A stretch of DNA of 64,000 nucleotides from Methanobacterium sp. BRmetb2 (GCA_003491285.1 CP022705.1:1941501-2005500), one strand, 5' to 3'; counted from the first letter of the stretch, positions 17,695 through 27,202 are shown. Program-made: numbers and translations. The notes: generated from the sequence alone by a model not told the origin.

Positions 17695-18387
17695 ATGGAT
17701 AGGACAAAAAATGAACCACAATATAGGTTAAAACTATACGAAAAGATAATATTATTGGATAAAAGAAAGTTTGAGCTTTTAAAATACATCGATGAATGTG
17801 GCTCCATAATGCAAGCTTCAAAGCAGGTCAATATACCTTACCGTAGTGCCCATAAGTACATAGGGAACTTAGAAACTGACCTAAATAAATCAATTGTTTT
17901 CACTAAAAGAGGAGGAAAAGGTGGTGGTGGGGAAAGTAGATTAACAGAGACAGGTAAACAGATATTAAAAGAATATAGAAAAGTTGATAGTATTTTAAAG
18001 ATGCATGCAGATGTAAATGAGATTGAAGGTGAAATAGTAGATATTAATGTGGAAAATAAAATTGTTAACATTTATTTAAACAAAAATAAAGTTATTCTTC
18101 CACTACGAGGAAATTTTAACATCGGAGATAAAGTTTTAGTTTTAATAAGTCCAGAAGATATATTTGTGATGTTAGAACCCCATGAATCAAATGTCCGGAA
18201 TGTTTTTGAAGGAAAAATAACAAGCATGAAATTGAAGGATCATTTGGTTAGGTTAACTGTGGATCTGGGCGATACTAATCTTTTTTGCGATGTAACTAAA
18301 TATATTCTGGAACAATTGGATTTAAATTTAGGTAAAAAAGTTTATATAGGATTCAAAGCTGCAGCTATAGCCATGGTCAAAATATAA
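17695..18387 (+). CDS. ModE-like transcriptional regulator with TOBE/MOP domains
   Basis: A 230-aa regulator. Residues 20-95 form the LysR-type winged helix of ModE (CGSIMQASKQVNIPYRSAHK, then KRGGKGGGGESRLTETG, the characteristic Gly-rich wing). The C-terminal half holds two TOBE/MOP-like repeats (about 100-160 and 165-230), the fold that binds molybdate or tungstate. In ModE, oxyanion-bound dimers repress transport and molybdoenzyme genes. Its position behind the formylmethanofuran-dehydrogenase-type polyferredoxin suggests Mo/W control of that operon; the targets are inferred. The N-terminal 15 residues are a short extension. Confidence 0.85.
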   Translation: MDRTKNEPQYRLKLYEKIILLDKRKFELLKYIDECGSIMQASKQVNIPYRSAHKYIGNLETDLNKSIVFTKRGGKGGGGESRLTETGKQILKEYRKVDSILKMHADVNEIEGEIVDINVENKIVNIYLNKNKVILPLRGNFNIGDKVLVLISPEDIFVMLEPHESNVRNVFEGKITSMKLKDHLVRLTVDLGDTNLFCDVTKYILEQLDLNLGKKVYIGFKAAAIAMVKI

Positions 18388-18401
18388 TAAATAATTGTAT
18401 T

Positions 18402-18450
18402 GAGTTATTTAATTTATACGAATCTATCCCATAAATTAAATAAATAACTC
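18402..18450. terminator. Strong stem-loop downstream of the ModE-like gene
   Basis: GAGTTATTTAATTTAT at 18402-18417 pairs with ATAAATTAAATAAATAACTC at 18431-18450, with a four-base bulge and a 13-base loop. It starts 15 bp after the stop codon. The stem is AT-only apart from the base and no long U-tract follows, so termination or mRNA 3'-end protection are both possible. Confidence 0.5.
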
Positions 18451-18635
18451 CCTAACTCACATAAATATTTAAATATGTATGGTAATTCCAAATTACTCAT
18501 TTTTTATTTAATTCTGTTTTAGTTATTGGTTATTGATTTATTAACAGATTTAAAATTATTTTTGAAAGAAAATAAATATAAATTCTATAGGTTAATAGAT
18601 TATATATTAACTTTAAAACTATTGGGGAGATTAAT

Positions 18636-19103
18636 ATGAACAAAATAAATTTATCTCTTTTGATAATTATCTTAATTGTTGTTTTTTCAGGTTTTTTCTA
18701 CCAAGAAGCACTGAACAATTCTAAAAAGAATGATCTTGTTTCTAATGTAAACGCAGCCGTAAAATTAGTTGAAACAAAAGGTGAAGCATCTTTTCCAGAA
18801 TTTTATACAGATAAATGGTTTAAAGGGGACGAATACATATTTATCTGGCAGTTGAACGGTATAAGGGTTGTTTATCCTCCAGATCCAGCAGGCGTTAATA
18901 AGAACATGACGGACCTTAAAGATTATGCAGATAAGCCAATTGGAAAACTTTTTATTGAAACTGCACAAAAAGGAGAAGGGTGGGTTGAATATATATGGCC
19001 CAAACCAGGAGAAACTACTCCGTCCACCAAAATTACCTTCATCAAAAAGGCAGTATATGGAAACCAAACCTATCTGGTAGGATCCGGAATTTATTTAGAT
19101 TAA
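18636..19103 (+). CDS. Membrane-anchored single-cache domain protein (155 aa)
   Basis: An N-terminal hydrophobic helix (residues 5-25) acts as anchor or uncleaved signal. The rest is an external ligand-binding cache domain (sCache type): FKGDEYIFIWQLNGIRVVYP, KPIGKLFIETAQKGEGWVEYIWPKPG and YLVGSGIYL are the usual blocks. Cache domains normally sit on chemoreceptors or histidine kinases; here no signalling domain follows, so it may be a stand-alone sensor or binding protein. GGGGAGATTA precedes the ATG. Ligand unknown. It converges on glmS. Confidence 0.82.
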   Translation: MNKINLSLLIIILIVVFSGFFYQEALNNSKKNDLVSNVNAAVKLVETKGEASFPEFYTDKWFKGDEYIFIWQLNGIRVVYPPDPAGVNKNMTDLKDYADKPIGKLFIETAQKGEGWVEYIWPKPGETTPSTKITFIKKAVYGNQTYLVGSGIYLD

Positions 19104-19121
19104 AAAAATTAGAGAATAGGA

Positions 19122-20903
19122 TTATTCTACAGTAACGCACTTGGCCAGATTCTTTGGTTTATCTGGATCAATACCTTTAGCCACACTAATATAGTAAGAT
19201 AAAAGTTGAAGGGGAATAATGTAAGGTATTGCTGAGAAAATCTCGTCAATTTCATCATCAAATCCGATTAAATCTTTGGTCTCAGATTTTAATACATCAT
19301 CCTCTTGTGATCCCAAACCTATTACATGGGCTCCCCTGGCCCTAACTTCTTCCACATTACTTAAAGTCTTGTCGTGACTCTTTCCAGGAGGTACTACAGC
19401 CACCACCGGAACTTCATCATCAATAAGGGCTAATGGGCCGTGTTTCAGTTCGCCAGCAGCGTAACCTTCAGCATGGATATATGTAATTTCTTTTAGTTTT
19501 AATGCTCCTTCCATGGCAGTAGGAAATGAAAATCCTCGGCCAATAAAGAAGAAGTCATGGACATTTTTATATTTTTGAGCAATAGAAATAATTAAATCTT
19601 CTTTTTTAAGAATATTTTCCATATAAACTGGAATTTTATTCACATTTTCTAACAACTCTTCCTTTTGGCTCATGTAAATTGCTAAAACATAAATGCATGC
19701 CAATTGACTTACATATGTTTTTGTGGCCGCCACCCCAATTTCAGGGCCGGCACGGGTATAAATCACGTGTTTTGCTTCACGGGTTGCCCTGCTTCCTAAC
19801 ACATTAACTATGGCCAATGTCTCTGCTTTTTTATTGGCAATTCGAAGAGATTTTAAAGTATCCGCAGTTTCACCAGATTGAGTTATGAGGATGACTAAGG
19901 TATCATTATCCAGAGTATTAGCTGAGTATTCAAACTCTGAAGCCAGTACCACATCAATTGGAATGTCCATTAAACTTTCAAATAGATATTTCCCAATTAA
20001 AGAGGCGTGATATGAAGTTCCACAGGCAACAAAACATATTCGCTTAATAGATGGAATATCCTGCACAACCTTTTTTATTTCATCTGCTTCCATTAGTGTA
20101 TCTTTAACTGCTTTGGGCTGTTCATGGATTTCTTTAAGCATGAAATGATCGTAACCACCTTTTTCAGCCATTTCAGGGGTCCAATCGATGATGTGCACTT
20201 CTTTTTTTACCACATTTCCATTTATATCCTTTACAGTAACTCCCTTATCTTTATCTAAAATAATAAGTTCGTTATCTTTAAGATATATGATGTTATTGGT
20301 ATGTTTCAATATGGCTGGAACATCTGAAGCCAGGAAATATTCAGACTCATTTTTTCCAGCTATAAGTGGGCTGTCTTTTAAGATACCAATTATTTTTCCT
20401 GGTTCATCTAAGGAAAAAACTGCTAGGGCATAACTACCTTGCAGGTCGTTGGTAGCCATTCTAATTGATTCTTCAAGATCATGTCCTTGATCCATATATT
20501 TCTCTATTAAATGGGGAATAACCTCAGTATCAGTTTCAGATTTAAATACGTGTCCTTCCTGTATTAGCATATCCTTTAATTCTTTGTAATTTTCGATTAT
20601 CCCGTTATGTACAACGGAAATTCTGTTTTTACAATCTGTATGAGGATGAGAGTTTTCACGGGTAGGAATTCCATGGGTGGCCCATCTTACATGGGCTATG
20701 CCCATAGTCCCCGGCAGATCTCCCAAATTTAATTCTCGATCAACATAGTCAATTTTACCTTTGTCTTTTTTAAGTTCTATTTTATTGTAGGGTGTTGCAA
20801 TACCCACAGAATCATAACCTCTATACTCCAGCCTTTTAACACATTCTAGGAGCACAGGGGCGGCTTTTTTGTTATTCAATATACATCCTACTATTCCACA
20901 CAT
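19122..20903 (-). CDS. glmS: Glutamine--fructose-6-phosphate aminotransferase (isomerizing)
   Basis: Makes glucosamine-6-phosphate from fructose-6-phosphate and glutamine, the entry to UDP-GlcNAc for pseudomurein and glycans. It is 593 aa. The N-terminal nucleophile is in MCGIVGC (Cys2). The glutaminase domain covers 1-220 (HVRWATHGIPTRENSHPH), followed by two SIS domains (FVACGTSYHASLIG; THVESQSGETADT-type block LITQSGETADTL; FFIGRGFSFPTAMEGALK). The C-terminus ends in the expected PKNLAKCVTVE. It is divergent from purC. Confidence 0.95.
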   Translation of the reverse strand: MCGIVGCILNNKKAAPVLLECVKRLEYRGYDSVGIATPYNKIELKKDKGKIDYVDRELNLGDLPGTMGIAHVRWATHGIPTRENSHPHTDCKNRISVVHNGIIENYKELKDMLIQEGHVFKSETDTEVIPHLIEKYMDQGHDLEESIRMATNDLQGSYALAVFSLDEPGKIIGILKDSPLIAGKNESEYFLASDVPAILKHTNNIIYLKDNELIILDKDKGVTVKDINGNVVKKEVHIIDWTPEMAEKGGYDHFMLKEIHEQPKAVKDTLMEADEIKKVVQDIPSIKRICFVACGTSYHASLIGKYLFESLMDIPIDVVLASEFEYSANTLDNDTLVILITQSGETADTLKSLRIANKKAETLAIVNVLGSRATREAKHVIYTRAGPEIGVAATKTYVSQLACIYVLAIYMSQKEELLENVNKIPVYMENILKKEDLIISIAQKYKNVHDFFFIGRGFSFPTAMEGALKLKEITYIHAEGYAAGELKHGPLALIDDEVPVVAVVPPGKSHDKTLSNVEEVRARGAHVIGLGSQEDDVLKSETKDLIGFDDEIDEIFSAIPYIIPLQLLSYYISVAKGIDPDKPKNLAKCVTVE

Positions 20904-21077
20904 GATTTCACCTTGTACGGTGTAAGATATATTGATTAGTAAAAATCAATACATTTTATAAACTTATTAATTAATTAAATATATTTAATCACATCTTTAA
21001 TCTAATTCAAATTATATATCAGTAATTGAATTTACATCTATATAAGCGTTTGAGCATAAATAAAAAATGGAGATAAC

Positions 21078-21821
21078 ATGAGCAAAAAAATTGGAAGACT
21101 GTTATACACTGGTAAAGCAAAGGATGTATATGAAACCGATGATCCAGATAAAGTCATTGTAAAATTTAGGGATGACATTACTGCAGGAGACGGTGAAAAG
21201 AAAGATAATATAGAGATGAAAGGTTATTATAATTCTCTAATTTCTGCTAAACTTTTCCAGGTATTAAAAGCTGAGGGTATTAGAACACAGTACATTGAAC
21301 TTTCCAAACCAAGATACATGCTTTCTCATAGATTAGAAATGATACCTTTAGAAGTCATAGCTCGAAATAAAGCAGCAGGCAGCCTTCTGAGGAGATACCC
21401 TTTTGAAGATGGACAGGAATTTGTTCCTCCATTAATACAGATAGATTATAAAAGCGATGAATTCGGCGACCCAATGTTGAATGATGAAATTGCAATTGCA
21501 CTTGGACTGGTTAACCGGGAAGAAATCAGGAAGATTAAAGAAATCACATTAAAAATAAATAATAGTCTAAAGAAATTCATGGAAGAGAGAGGAATATCTC
21601 TGGTTGATTTTAAAATCGAATTTGGGTTTGATAAGGATAGAAATATAGTATTAGGTGATGAAATAAGTCCGGACACATGTAGATTTTGGGATATTGAAAC
21701 ATGTGCCATATTGGATAAGGATTTATTCAGAAAAGGTGAATCTGGAGTAATTGAAGCATACAGAAAGGTAGCTTTAATGCTTTTAGATGAAGAAGATAGA
21801 AATAAATGGGGATTAGAATAA
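21078..21821 (+). CDS. purC: Phosphoribosylaminoimidazole-succinocarboxamide synthase
   Basis: Ligates aspartate to CAIR in purine synthesis. It is 247 aa, with LLYTGKAKDVYETDDPDKV at the N-terminus (ATP-binding strand), the substrate loop VIARNKAAGSLLRRYPF and the conserved LGDEISPDTCRFWD block near 195. Start at 21078, after GGAGATAAC. A TATA-like TATATAAG lies at about 21039-21046. It leads a purC-purS-purQ operon. Confidence 0.95.
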   Translation: MSKKIGRLLYTGKAKDVYETDDPDKVIVKFRDDITAGDGEKKDNIEMKGYYNSLISAKLFQVLKAEGIRTQYIELSKPRYMLSHRLEMIPLEVIARNKAAGSLLRRYPFEDGQEFVPPLIQIDYKSDEFGDPMLNDEIAIALGLVNREEIRKIKEITLKINNSLKKFMEERGISLVDFKIEFGFDKDRNIVLGDEISPDTCRFWDIETCAILDKDLFRKGESGVIEAYRKVALMLLDEEDRNKWGLE

Positions 21822-21861
21822 TTTAATTGATCTAAACGTATTATTAAGTATCGGTGGTCAG

Positions 21862-22116
21862 ATGAAGTTTGATGTTGAAGTTAAAATTAGCTTAAAAAAA
21901 GGTATGTTAAACCCAGAAGCTTCTACCATTCAAAGAGCACTTGCTCTTTTAGGCTACGAAGTGGAAGGTACAGATACAGTTGAAATTATAAAGTTTAAGA
22001 TAGATGAACAAAACGAGGATATTGCAAGAAGTGAAGTTGATGACATGTGTCAACGTCTTTTATGTAATCCTGTGATACATGATTATGAAATAGAACTAAA
22101 AGAAGAGGAAAAATGA
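21862..22116 (+). CDS. purS: Phosphoribosylformylglycinamidine synthase subunit PurS
   Basis: Small 84-aa bridging subunit of the three-part FGAM synthase (PurL-PurQ-PurS). The sequence fits the family: KISLKKGMLNPEASTIQRAL, LGYEVEGTDTVEI and LLCNPVIHDYEIEL. Its last bases overlap the purQ start (ATGATG), showing translational coupling. purL is not in this window. Confidence 0.95.
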   Translation: MKFDVEVKISLKKGMLNPEASTIQRALALLGYEVEGTDTVEIIKFKIDEQNEDIARSEVDDMCQRLLCNPVIHDYEIELKEEEK

Positions 22117-22766
22117 TGAAAGTTGGAATCATTAGGTTCCCTGGATCCAACTGTGACCGGGATGTTTATCATGCACTGGAACTTGCTGGGGGCGAGCCAG
22201 AATATATCTGGTGGAGTCAAAAAGATCTTTCCAGAATTGACGCAGTTGTTATTCCGGGAGGATTTTCTTACGGTGATTATCTTCGTGCAGGGGCTATAGC
22301 CGCTATAACACCTGTCATTGAAGGTATTAAATCTTTAGTGGCTGAGGAAAAACCTGTTCTTGGAATATGTAATGGTGCTCAAATACTGGCAGAGGTAGGT
22401 CTTGTACCTGGAGTTTTTACTGTAAACAGTAATTCAAAATTTATCTGTCAATGGACTGACTTAAAGGTTGAAACTACTCGAACTCCTTTTACTAATCTTT
22501 ATAAAAAAGGTGAAGTTATAAAGATGCCTATTGCACATGCTGAAGGCCGTTATTATACTAAGACAATTCAAGAACTCAAAGATAATGATCAAATTGTATT
22601 GAAATTTTCTTCTGATAATCCTAATGGATCACTGGAGGCCATAACTGGTGTTTGTGATGAAACAGGCCTTATATGTGCAGTTATGCCCCACCCAGAAAGG
22701 GCTTCTGAGACAATTTTAGGTTCTGATGATGGTCTCAACTTCTTCAAGGGAATAATTAATTATTGA
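22113..22766 (+). CDS. purQ: Phosphoribosylformylglycinamidine synthase subunit PurQ (glutaminase)
   Basis: Class I glutamine amidotransferase that delivers ammonia to PurL. It is 217 aa. GxCNGAQ is visible as LGICNGAQILAEVG, with the nucleophilic Cys near residue 89. The catalytic His/Glu are in VMPHPERASE near the C-terminus. The start GFSYGDYLRAGA region is standard. Either the first or second Met of ATGATG could be used; the purS stop sits within that overlap. Confidence 0.95.
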   Translation: MMKVGIIRFPGSNCDRDVYHALELAGGEPEYIWWSQKDLSRIDAVVIPGGFSYGDYLRAGAIAAITPVIEGIKSLVAEEKPVLGICNGAQILAEVGLVPGVFTVNSNSKFICQWTDLKVETTRTPFTNLYKKGEVIKMPIAHAEGRYYTKTIQELKDNDQIVLKFSSDNPNGSLEAITGVCDETGLICAVMPHPERASETILGSDDGLNFFKGIINY

Positions 22767-22875
22767 AGTTAATAATTGGAATTTTAATTCCCAAAATTTT
22801 TATTTAGAATAATTCCAAAGCAATTTTATAATGATTAAAACAACTATTTTGATAAAATTATAACATGGTGAATAC

Positions 22876-23580
22876 ATGGTAGTATATTTGATTGGTGCTG
22901 GACCTGGTGATCCTGATCTAATAACATTAAAAGCAGTTAAAATCCTTAAAAAAGCTGATGTAGTTATTTATGATAGGTTAGCCAACGAACAAATTCTGGA
23001 TTATGCAAAGGATGCAAAGTTTATTTATGTTGGAAAAAAGGCTGGAGAACACTATAAAAGTCAGGATGAGATCAATCAAATCCTTATAGAACAAGGTAAA
23101 AATCATGACTTGGTAGTTAGACTTAAAGGTGGAGATCCATTTGTTTTTGGAAGAGGGGGAGAAGAAATGTTGGCCCTCCTTGAAGAGGGTATTGCAGTAG
23201 ATTTTGTACCTGGTGTTACCTCTGCTATTGGAGTGCCTACCTCAGCTGGTTTACCTGTAACCCATAGAGCAGTAGCAACATCTTTTACCATAGTAACTGG
23301 ACATGAAGATCCTACAAAAGAAGAAAAACAAGTTAAATGGGATTTTTCAGCTGATACTATAATTATTTTAATGGGTGTGGGAAATTTAAAAGCAAATATC
23401 AATGAAATAATGAAATATAAAAAATCTGACACTCCAGTATGTGTTATAGAAAATGGAACCATGCCTCAAGAGAGAGTAGTACTGGGTACACTGGAAGACA
23501 TTACTGAAAAAGAAATAAATCCACCAGCACTGGTAATTGTTGGTAATGTTGTTAATATATACAAGAAGGCATCGCTATGA
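22876..23580 (+). CDS. cobA: Uroporphyrinogen-III C-methyltransferase
   Basis: Methylates uroporphyrinogen III at C2 and C7 with SAM, giving precorrin-2 for cobalamin and F430. It is 234 aa, the single-domain form. Motifs: VYLIGAGPGDPDLITLKA at the N-terminus, VRLKGGDPFVFGRGGEE near 80, and VPGVTSAIGVPTSAGLPVTH near 113-132. The stop overlaps the hemD start (ATGA). The upstream step (hemD product) is encoded next door, so the pair is a pathway operon. Confidence 0.95.
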   Translation: MVVYLIGAGPGDPDLITLKAVKILKKADVVIYDRLANEQILDYAKDAKFIYVGKKAGEHYKSQDEINQILIEQGKNHDLVVRLKGGDPFVFGRGGEEMLALLEEGIAVDFVPGVTSAIGVPTSAGLPVTHRAVATSFTIVTGHEDPTKEEKQVKWDFSADTIIILMGVGNLKANINEIMKYKKSDTPVCVIENGTMPQERVVLGTLEDITEKEINPPALVIVGNVVNIYKKASL

Positions 23581-24356
23581 ATGGATTTCAAGGTAAAATA
23601 ATTGGAATAACCCGTCCTGCAGAAAGAACCCAGGAAGCCGTTGATTTTATTGAAAAAAATGGTGGCACAGCAGTTGTGGCACCTACACTGGAACTAAAAA
23701 TTTCTAATTCAGATTCTCTCATCAATCTCTGTAATATGGTTGATAAACTTGATTGGTTGATCTTCACTTCTCCTACTGCTATTATTTCTTTATTTAAGCA
23801 TTGCCCAGACTTAAATGAAAGATTGAGTAGTAAATGTCGAATTGCGGTTATTGGTCCTAGAACAGCAAAATTCCTTTCAGAATACGGTTTAAATGCAGAG
23901 ATTGTTCCAGATGAATATACTGCCGAGGGACTTCTGGATGCTTTAAAAAATGAAAAAGTTAAAGATAAAAATATGGGTATTCCCCGTACAATGATAGCCC
24001 GGGATGTGCTACCAGAAGGTTTAAAGATAAGGGGGGCTAAGGTTTTCCTGGCAGATGCATATAAATCCAGTCTACCTAAAAATAAAGATAAAGTTCACAA
24101 ACTTATACAATTGATCTTTGAGGGGAAGATTGATGCGGTTACTTTCACCAGCCCTTTAACTGTTAATAATTTTTTTGAAATGGCAGAAGATAACCGAAAG
24201 GATGAATTAATAAAAATTTTAAGAAGTGAAGATGTTTTGACTGCTGCTATAGGTCCGGTTACGGCCAAACCCCTGAAAGAACTGGGTATTGATCCAATAA
24301 CTCCTGATGAATATACAGTTAAATCAATGTTAAACAAATTAATGGAGAAATTCTAG
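23577..24356 (+). CDS. hemD: Uroporphyrinogen-III synthase
   Basis: Cyclises hydroxymethylbilane to uroporphyrinogen III. It is 259 aa. HemD diverges widely, but the two-domain pattern is present: GITRPAERTQEAVDFI at the N-terminus, LDWLIFTSPTAIISLF, VIGPRTAKFLSEYG, VTFTSPLTVNNFFEM and AIGPVTAKPLKELGI. The ATG shares four bases with the cobA stop, indicating coupled translation. Confidence 0.93.
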   Translation: MNGFQGKIIGITRPAERTQEAVDFIEKNGGTAVVAPTLELKISNSDSLINLCNMVDKLDWLIFTSPTAIISLFKHCPDLNERLSSKCRIAVIGPRTAKFLSEYGLNAEIVPDEYTAEGLLDALKNEKVKDKNMGIPRTMIARDVLPEGLKIRGAKVFLADAYKSSLPKNKDKVHKLIQLIFEGKIDAVTFTSPLTVNNFFEMAEDNRKDELIKILRSEDVLTAAIGPVTAKPLKELGIDPITPDEYTVKSMLNKLMEKF

Positions 24357-24404
24357 GTTATCATTAAATTGATTATTTTCACAAATTTTTGAGGAGGAGA
24401 TTTT

Positions 24405-24683
24405 ATAAAAACCATAATCTGGCCAGTTTATATAGATGTTGAAAAATCAAAAAAACAGGGAAGAAAAATTGCAAAAAAATATGCTGTGCCCTCTCCCAAA
24501 CTTAATGAAATTTCAAATGCAGCCAAAAAACTCAAATTAAATCCTGAAGTTGAACAGAGTAAATCATACCCTACATTCTGGTGGGAATCTTCAGGGAGAG
24601 TTTTAGTTGATAAAGAGTTACCTAAAAGAGAGATTCTAGAAAAGATAAGTAATATTATTAAAACATCACGTTCTAAAAAATGA
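24405..24683 (+). CDS. srp19: Signal recognition particle 19 kDa protein, apparent AUA start
   Basis: SRP19 binds 7S RNA and prepares it for SRP54, for co-translational membrane targeting. Read from ATA at 24405, the product is 92 aa. It starts (M)KTIIWPVYIDVEKSKKQ, then GRKIAKKYAVPSP, SYPTFWWESSGRV and a Lys-rich C-terminus, the complete archaeal SRP19 pattern. The in-frame stop at 24390-24392 precedes GGAGGAG, and no ATG, GTG or TTG lies between that stop and the conserved IIWP. GGAGG at 24393-24397 is seven bases from ATA. The first canonical codon (GTG at 24486) would remove the RNA-binding N-terminus. A sequencing error is the main alternative. Confidence 0.85.
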   Translation: MKTIIWPVYIDVEKSKKQGRKIAKKYAVPSPKLNEISNAAKKLKLNPEVEQSKSYPTFWWESSGRVLVDKELPKREILEKISNIIKTSRSKK

Positions 24684-24897
24684 TTTTCCAAGGATTTTCA
24701 TTTTGGAACTTTTAAAAAAATTTTTATATACGATTTCTAGGATTATATTTATTATATACTATTATTTTTCTCATTAATTGACATTTTTTATTTGATTAAT
24801 TTATATTGAGTCAATAAAAATTTATATAGCTAATCTAAATATTTTAAATAGTAATTATAAAATATCATATAATTTGAATTCAGTAAGGAGTTAAGTG

Positions 24898-26322
24898 ATG
24901 AGTGAAAGTCTACCAGATTCAATGAAAAGAGCTTTTTCTAAGGCTAATGAAATGGTAAGTAATTCAGAGGACATAAAAATTTACAGTCATATTGACTGTG
25001 ATGGAATATCTGCAGGGGCCATACTCTCAGAAATGTTAGATGAGTTAAATAAAGAACATGAAATTGAATTCATAACCCTGGATCAGATTCATGATATTGA
25101 AATTAAAAATGAGCTTACAATTTTCTCTGATCTAGCATCTGGACAGGATTTAGATAAAAATCTTGAAAAAATGAACAGTTCAACTTCTAAAATACTTATA
25201 TTAGATCATCACCCTCCAGTACGAAAATTAAGTTATAATCCTGCTTTCAATGGTGAATTTTTAGAAATTAATCCTCATTACTATGGTATAGATGGTTCTT
25301 TTGATGTATCTGGTGGAGGAATGTCTTACCTCCTGGCACGCACATTTGAATTTACAAATTTGAGCTGGATAGGAGTTTTAAGTGCTGTAGGTGACATGCA
25401 AAACAATATATCTGGTAAATTAACTGGTTTAAACAAGTTAATATTAAAAGATGCTGTCGATTATGGTTTCATAGATTTGACAGATGATCTTTCAATTTAC
25501 GGACGTCAAACCAGACCTATATTTGTTGCTCTTTCTTATTTTGGGGATGTAAATCTTCCCATAACCAATAATAAAACCGAATGTATTTTGATGTTAAAGA
25601 ACCTAGATATTCCCCGAAAAAATGGTAGAAAAACTCGTTCACTCTGTGATTTAACTCAAGTTGAGAAAACTAAAATATTTTCGGAATTAATGAGAATGCT
25701 CAGCAGAGAAGTTCCACAAAAATATGTTAAACACATTCCTAAATTAATTACTGGAGAAGCATATGATTTTTTAAAAGAAAAAAAATACACCCCCCTTAGA
25801 GATGCGTCCGAATTTTCAACTGCAGTAAATGCATGCAGCCGAAATAATAACCCCGAAATTGCTTTAAATGTACTTAAAGGTGATAGGGGAATTGTGTTAG
25901 ATGCTATGGAGGATTTGTCCTATCAACACCGGAGATATTTAGCTGAAAAAATAGAATGGGTTGAAAGCGAAGATAGAATTATACACCTTAAAAATCTTCA
26001 ATATTTTAATGGTAATGAAATAAAACAAGAAGTAGTAGGCACTATTGCTGGAATGATTTTAAGCCATGGGGATTGGAAAAAACCTATCATAGGATTCACA
26101 GATATTGGAGACGAAAAAAGCGGGGTAAAAGTTTCACTGAGATGTTCCCGTCTTTTAGCTTATGATGGTATACATTTTGGTAATATCATCAAAAAGGTTG
26201 CTGAAAAACTTGGAGGTACTGGCGGCGGTCATTCAGTAGCATGCGGTGCTTACATACCAGAAGATAAAACTGAACAATTTCTCAAATTATTTGATGCAAC
26301 ATTAAATGGCAGATTAGCCTAA
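24898..26322 (+). CDS. Archaeal DHH-family phosphoesterase (RecJ/GAN-like)
   Basis: A 474-aa DHH-DHHA1 protein. Motif I is YSHIDCDGISAGAI, motif III is LDHHPPV, and the C-terminal DHHA1 signature is GGTGGGHSVACGA. Archaeal proteins of this kind are RecJ-like single-strand exonucleases, one of which (GAN) binds GINS at the replication fork. The GINS link is known for Thermococcus and only inferred here. The start is ATG 24898, with AAGGAGTTAA before it, rather than the adjoining GTG. It stands alone, with an AT-rich promoter zone upstream. Confidence 0.88.
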   Translation: MSESLPDSMKRAFSKANEMVSNSEDIKIYSHIDCDGISAGAILSEMLDELNKEHEIEFITLDQIHDIEIKNELTIFSDLASGQDLDKNLEKMNSSTSKILILDHHPPVRKLSYNPAFNGEFLEINPHYYGIDGSFDVSGGGMSYLLARTFEFTNLSWIGVLSAVGDMQNNISGKLTGLNKLILKDAVDYGFIDLTDDLSIYGRQTRPIFVALSYFGDVNLPITNNKTECILMLKNLDIPRKNGRKTRSLCDLTQVEKTKIFSELMRMLSREVPQKYVKHIPKLITGEAYDFLKEKKYTPLRDASEFSTAVNACSRNNNPEIALNVLKGDRGIVLDAMEDLSYQHRRYLAEKIEWVESEDRIIHLKNLQYFNGNEIKQEVVGTIAGMILSHGDWKKPIIGFTDIGDEKSGVKVSLRCSRLLAYDGIHFGNIIKKVAEKLGGTGGGHSVACGAYIPEDKTEQFLKLFDATLNGRLA

Positions 26323-26401
26323 ATAATATATTATTTGATATCAGTTTAATGAAATAGTTTTTATATAATTATTATAGATAGTAGGGGAACGCGGTGAATT
26401 T

Positions 26402-27202
26402 ATGAATGTTTTTAAGAAAAAAGGGGAACTCACCCAATTTCAAATACTTGCAGAAATTGCTAAAAACGAGCCTCATCTAAGACAAAAAGACATTGCAGAA
26501 AAACTAGGAATAACTGTGCAGGCTGTTTCTGAAAATTTGAAAAATCTTGCTGATGAGGGATACGTTGAAACTAAAATGGGTCGTTCCAAATATAAAATTA
26601 CCAAAAGAGGTATTGACAAGGTCAAGATGGAAGCCAGTGATCTAAAAAGATTTGCAGATGAAGTCCTAGATACAATGAGTACATATAAATCCATCTGGCC
26701 AGCCATTGCCAGGGAAGATCTTAAATCTGGCGATAAAGTGGGGATGGTCATGGATAAAGGTACTTTATACGCTAGTAAAGACGATTCATCAGCCCATGCT
26801 GAAGTCCTATCTAATGCAGCTAAAGGAGAAGACGTAGCATTGATAAAACTTGGGGGGACCATAGACCTAAAACCAGGTAAAGTTACCATATTAATATTAC
26901 CAACTATTACTCAGGGCGGATCAAGATCCATCAATTATAGTAAACTTAAAAAAGTCATAAAAAAGGATTTCGACAAGGTAGGAATAATGGGTACAGTTTC
27001 TAGGGCGGTTGTTGATAAGTTAAATATCAAACCAGACTTTGAATTTTCAACTCCTAATGCTGCTGTTGCTGCTTCGAAAAGAGGTCTTAACGTACTAGTT
27101 TTCACAGTTGGAAAGATGAACCGGAGCATAATTCGAAAATTAGATGATGATGGAATAGAATATAAATTGTATGATGTGGTTTTAGAGGATCAGGAAAATT
27201 AA
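26402..27202 (+). CDS. Winged-helix regulator with archaeal C-terminal domain (266 aa)
   Basis: Residues 10-70 form a MarR/winged-helix DNA-binding unit (LRQKDIAEKLGITVQAVSEN, then YKITKRGIDKV). Residues 75-266 are an archaea-conserved domain with KSGDKVGMVMDKGTLYASK, KLGGTIDLKPGKVTILILP and MGTVSRAVVDKLNIKPDFEF; I do not know its ligand. The alternating beta/alpha layout suggests a small-molecule-binding sensor. GGTGAATTT precedes the ATG. Targets unknown. Confidence 0.8.
   Translation: MNVFKKKGELTQFQILAEIAKNEPHLRQKDIAEKLGITVQAVSENLKNLADEGYVETKMGRSKYKITKRGIDKVKMEASDLKRFADEVLDTMSTYKSIWPAIAREDLKSGDKVGMVMDKGTLYASKDDSSAHAEVLSNAAKGEDVALIKLGGTIDLKPGKVTILILPTITQGGSRSINYSKLKKVIKKDFDKVGIMGTVSRAVVDKLNIKPDFEFSTPNAAVAASKRGLNVLVFTVGKMNRSIIRKLDDDGIEYKLYDVVLEDQEN

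Noticed and set aside
21004..21032. AATTCAA...TTGAATT inverted repeat between glmS and purC
   Set aside because: Short AT-rich arms, 15 bp apart, and not centred on the purC TATA box; likely chance.
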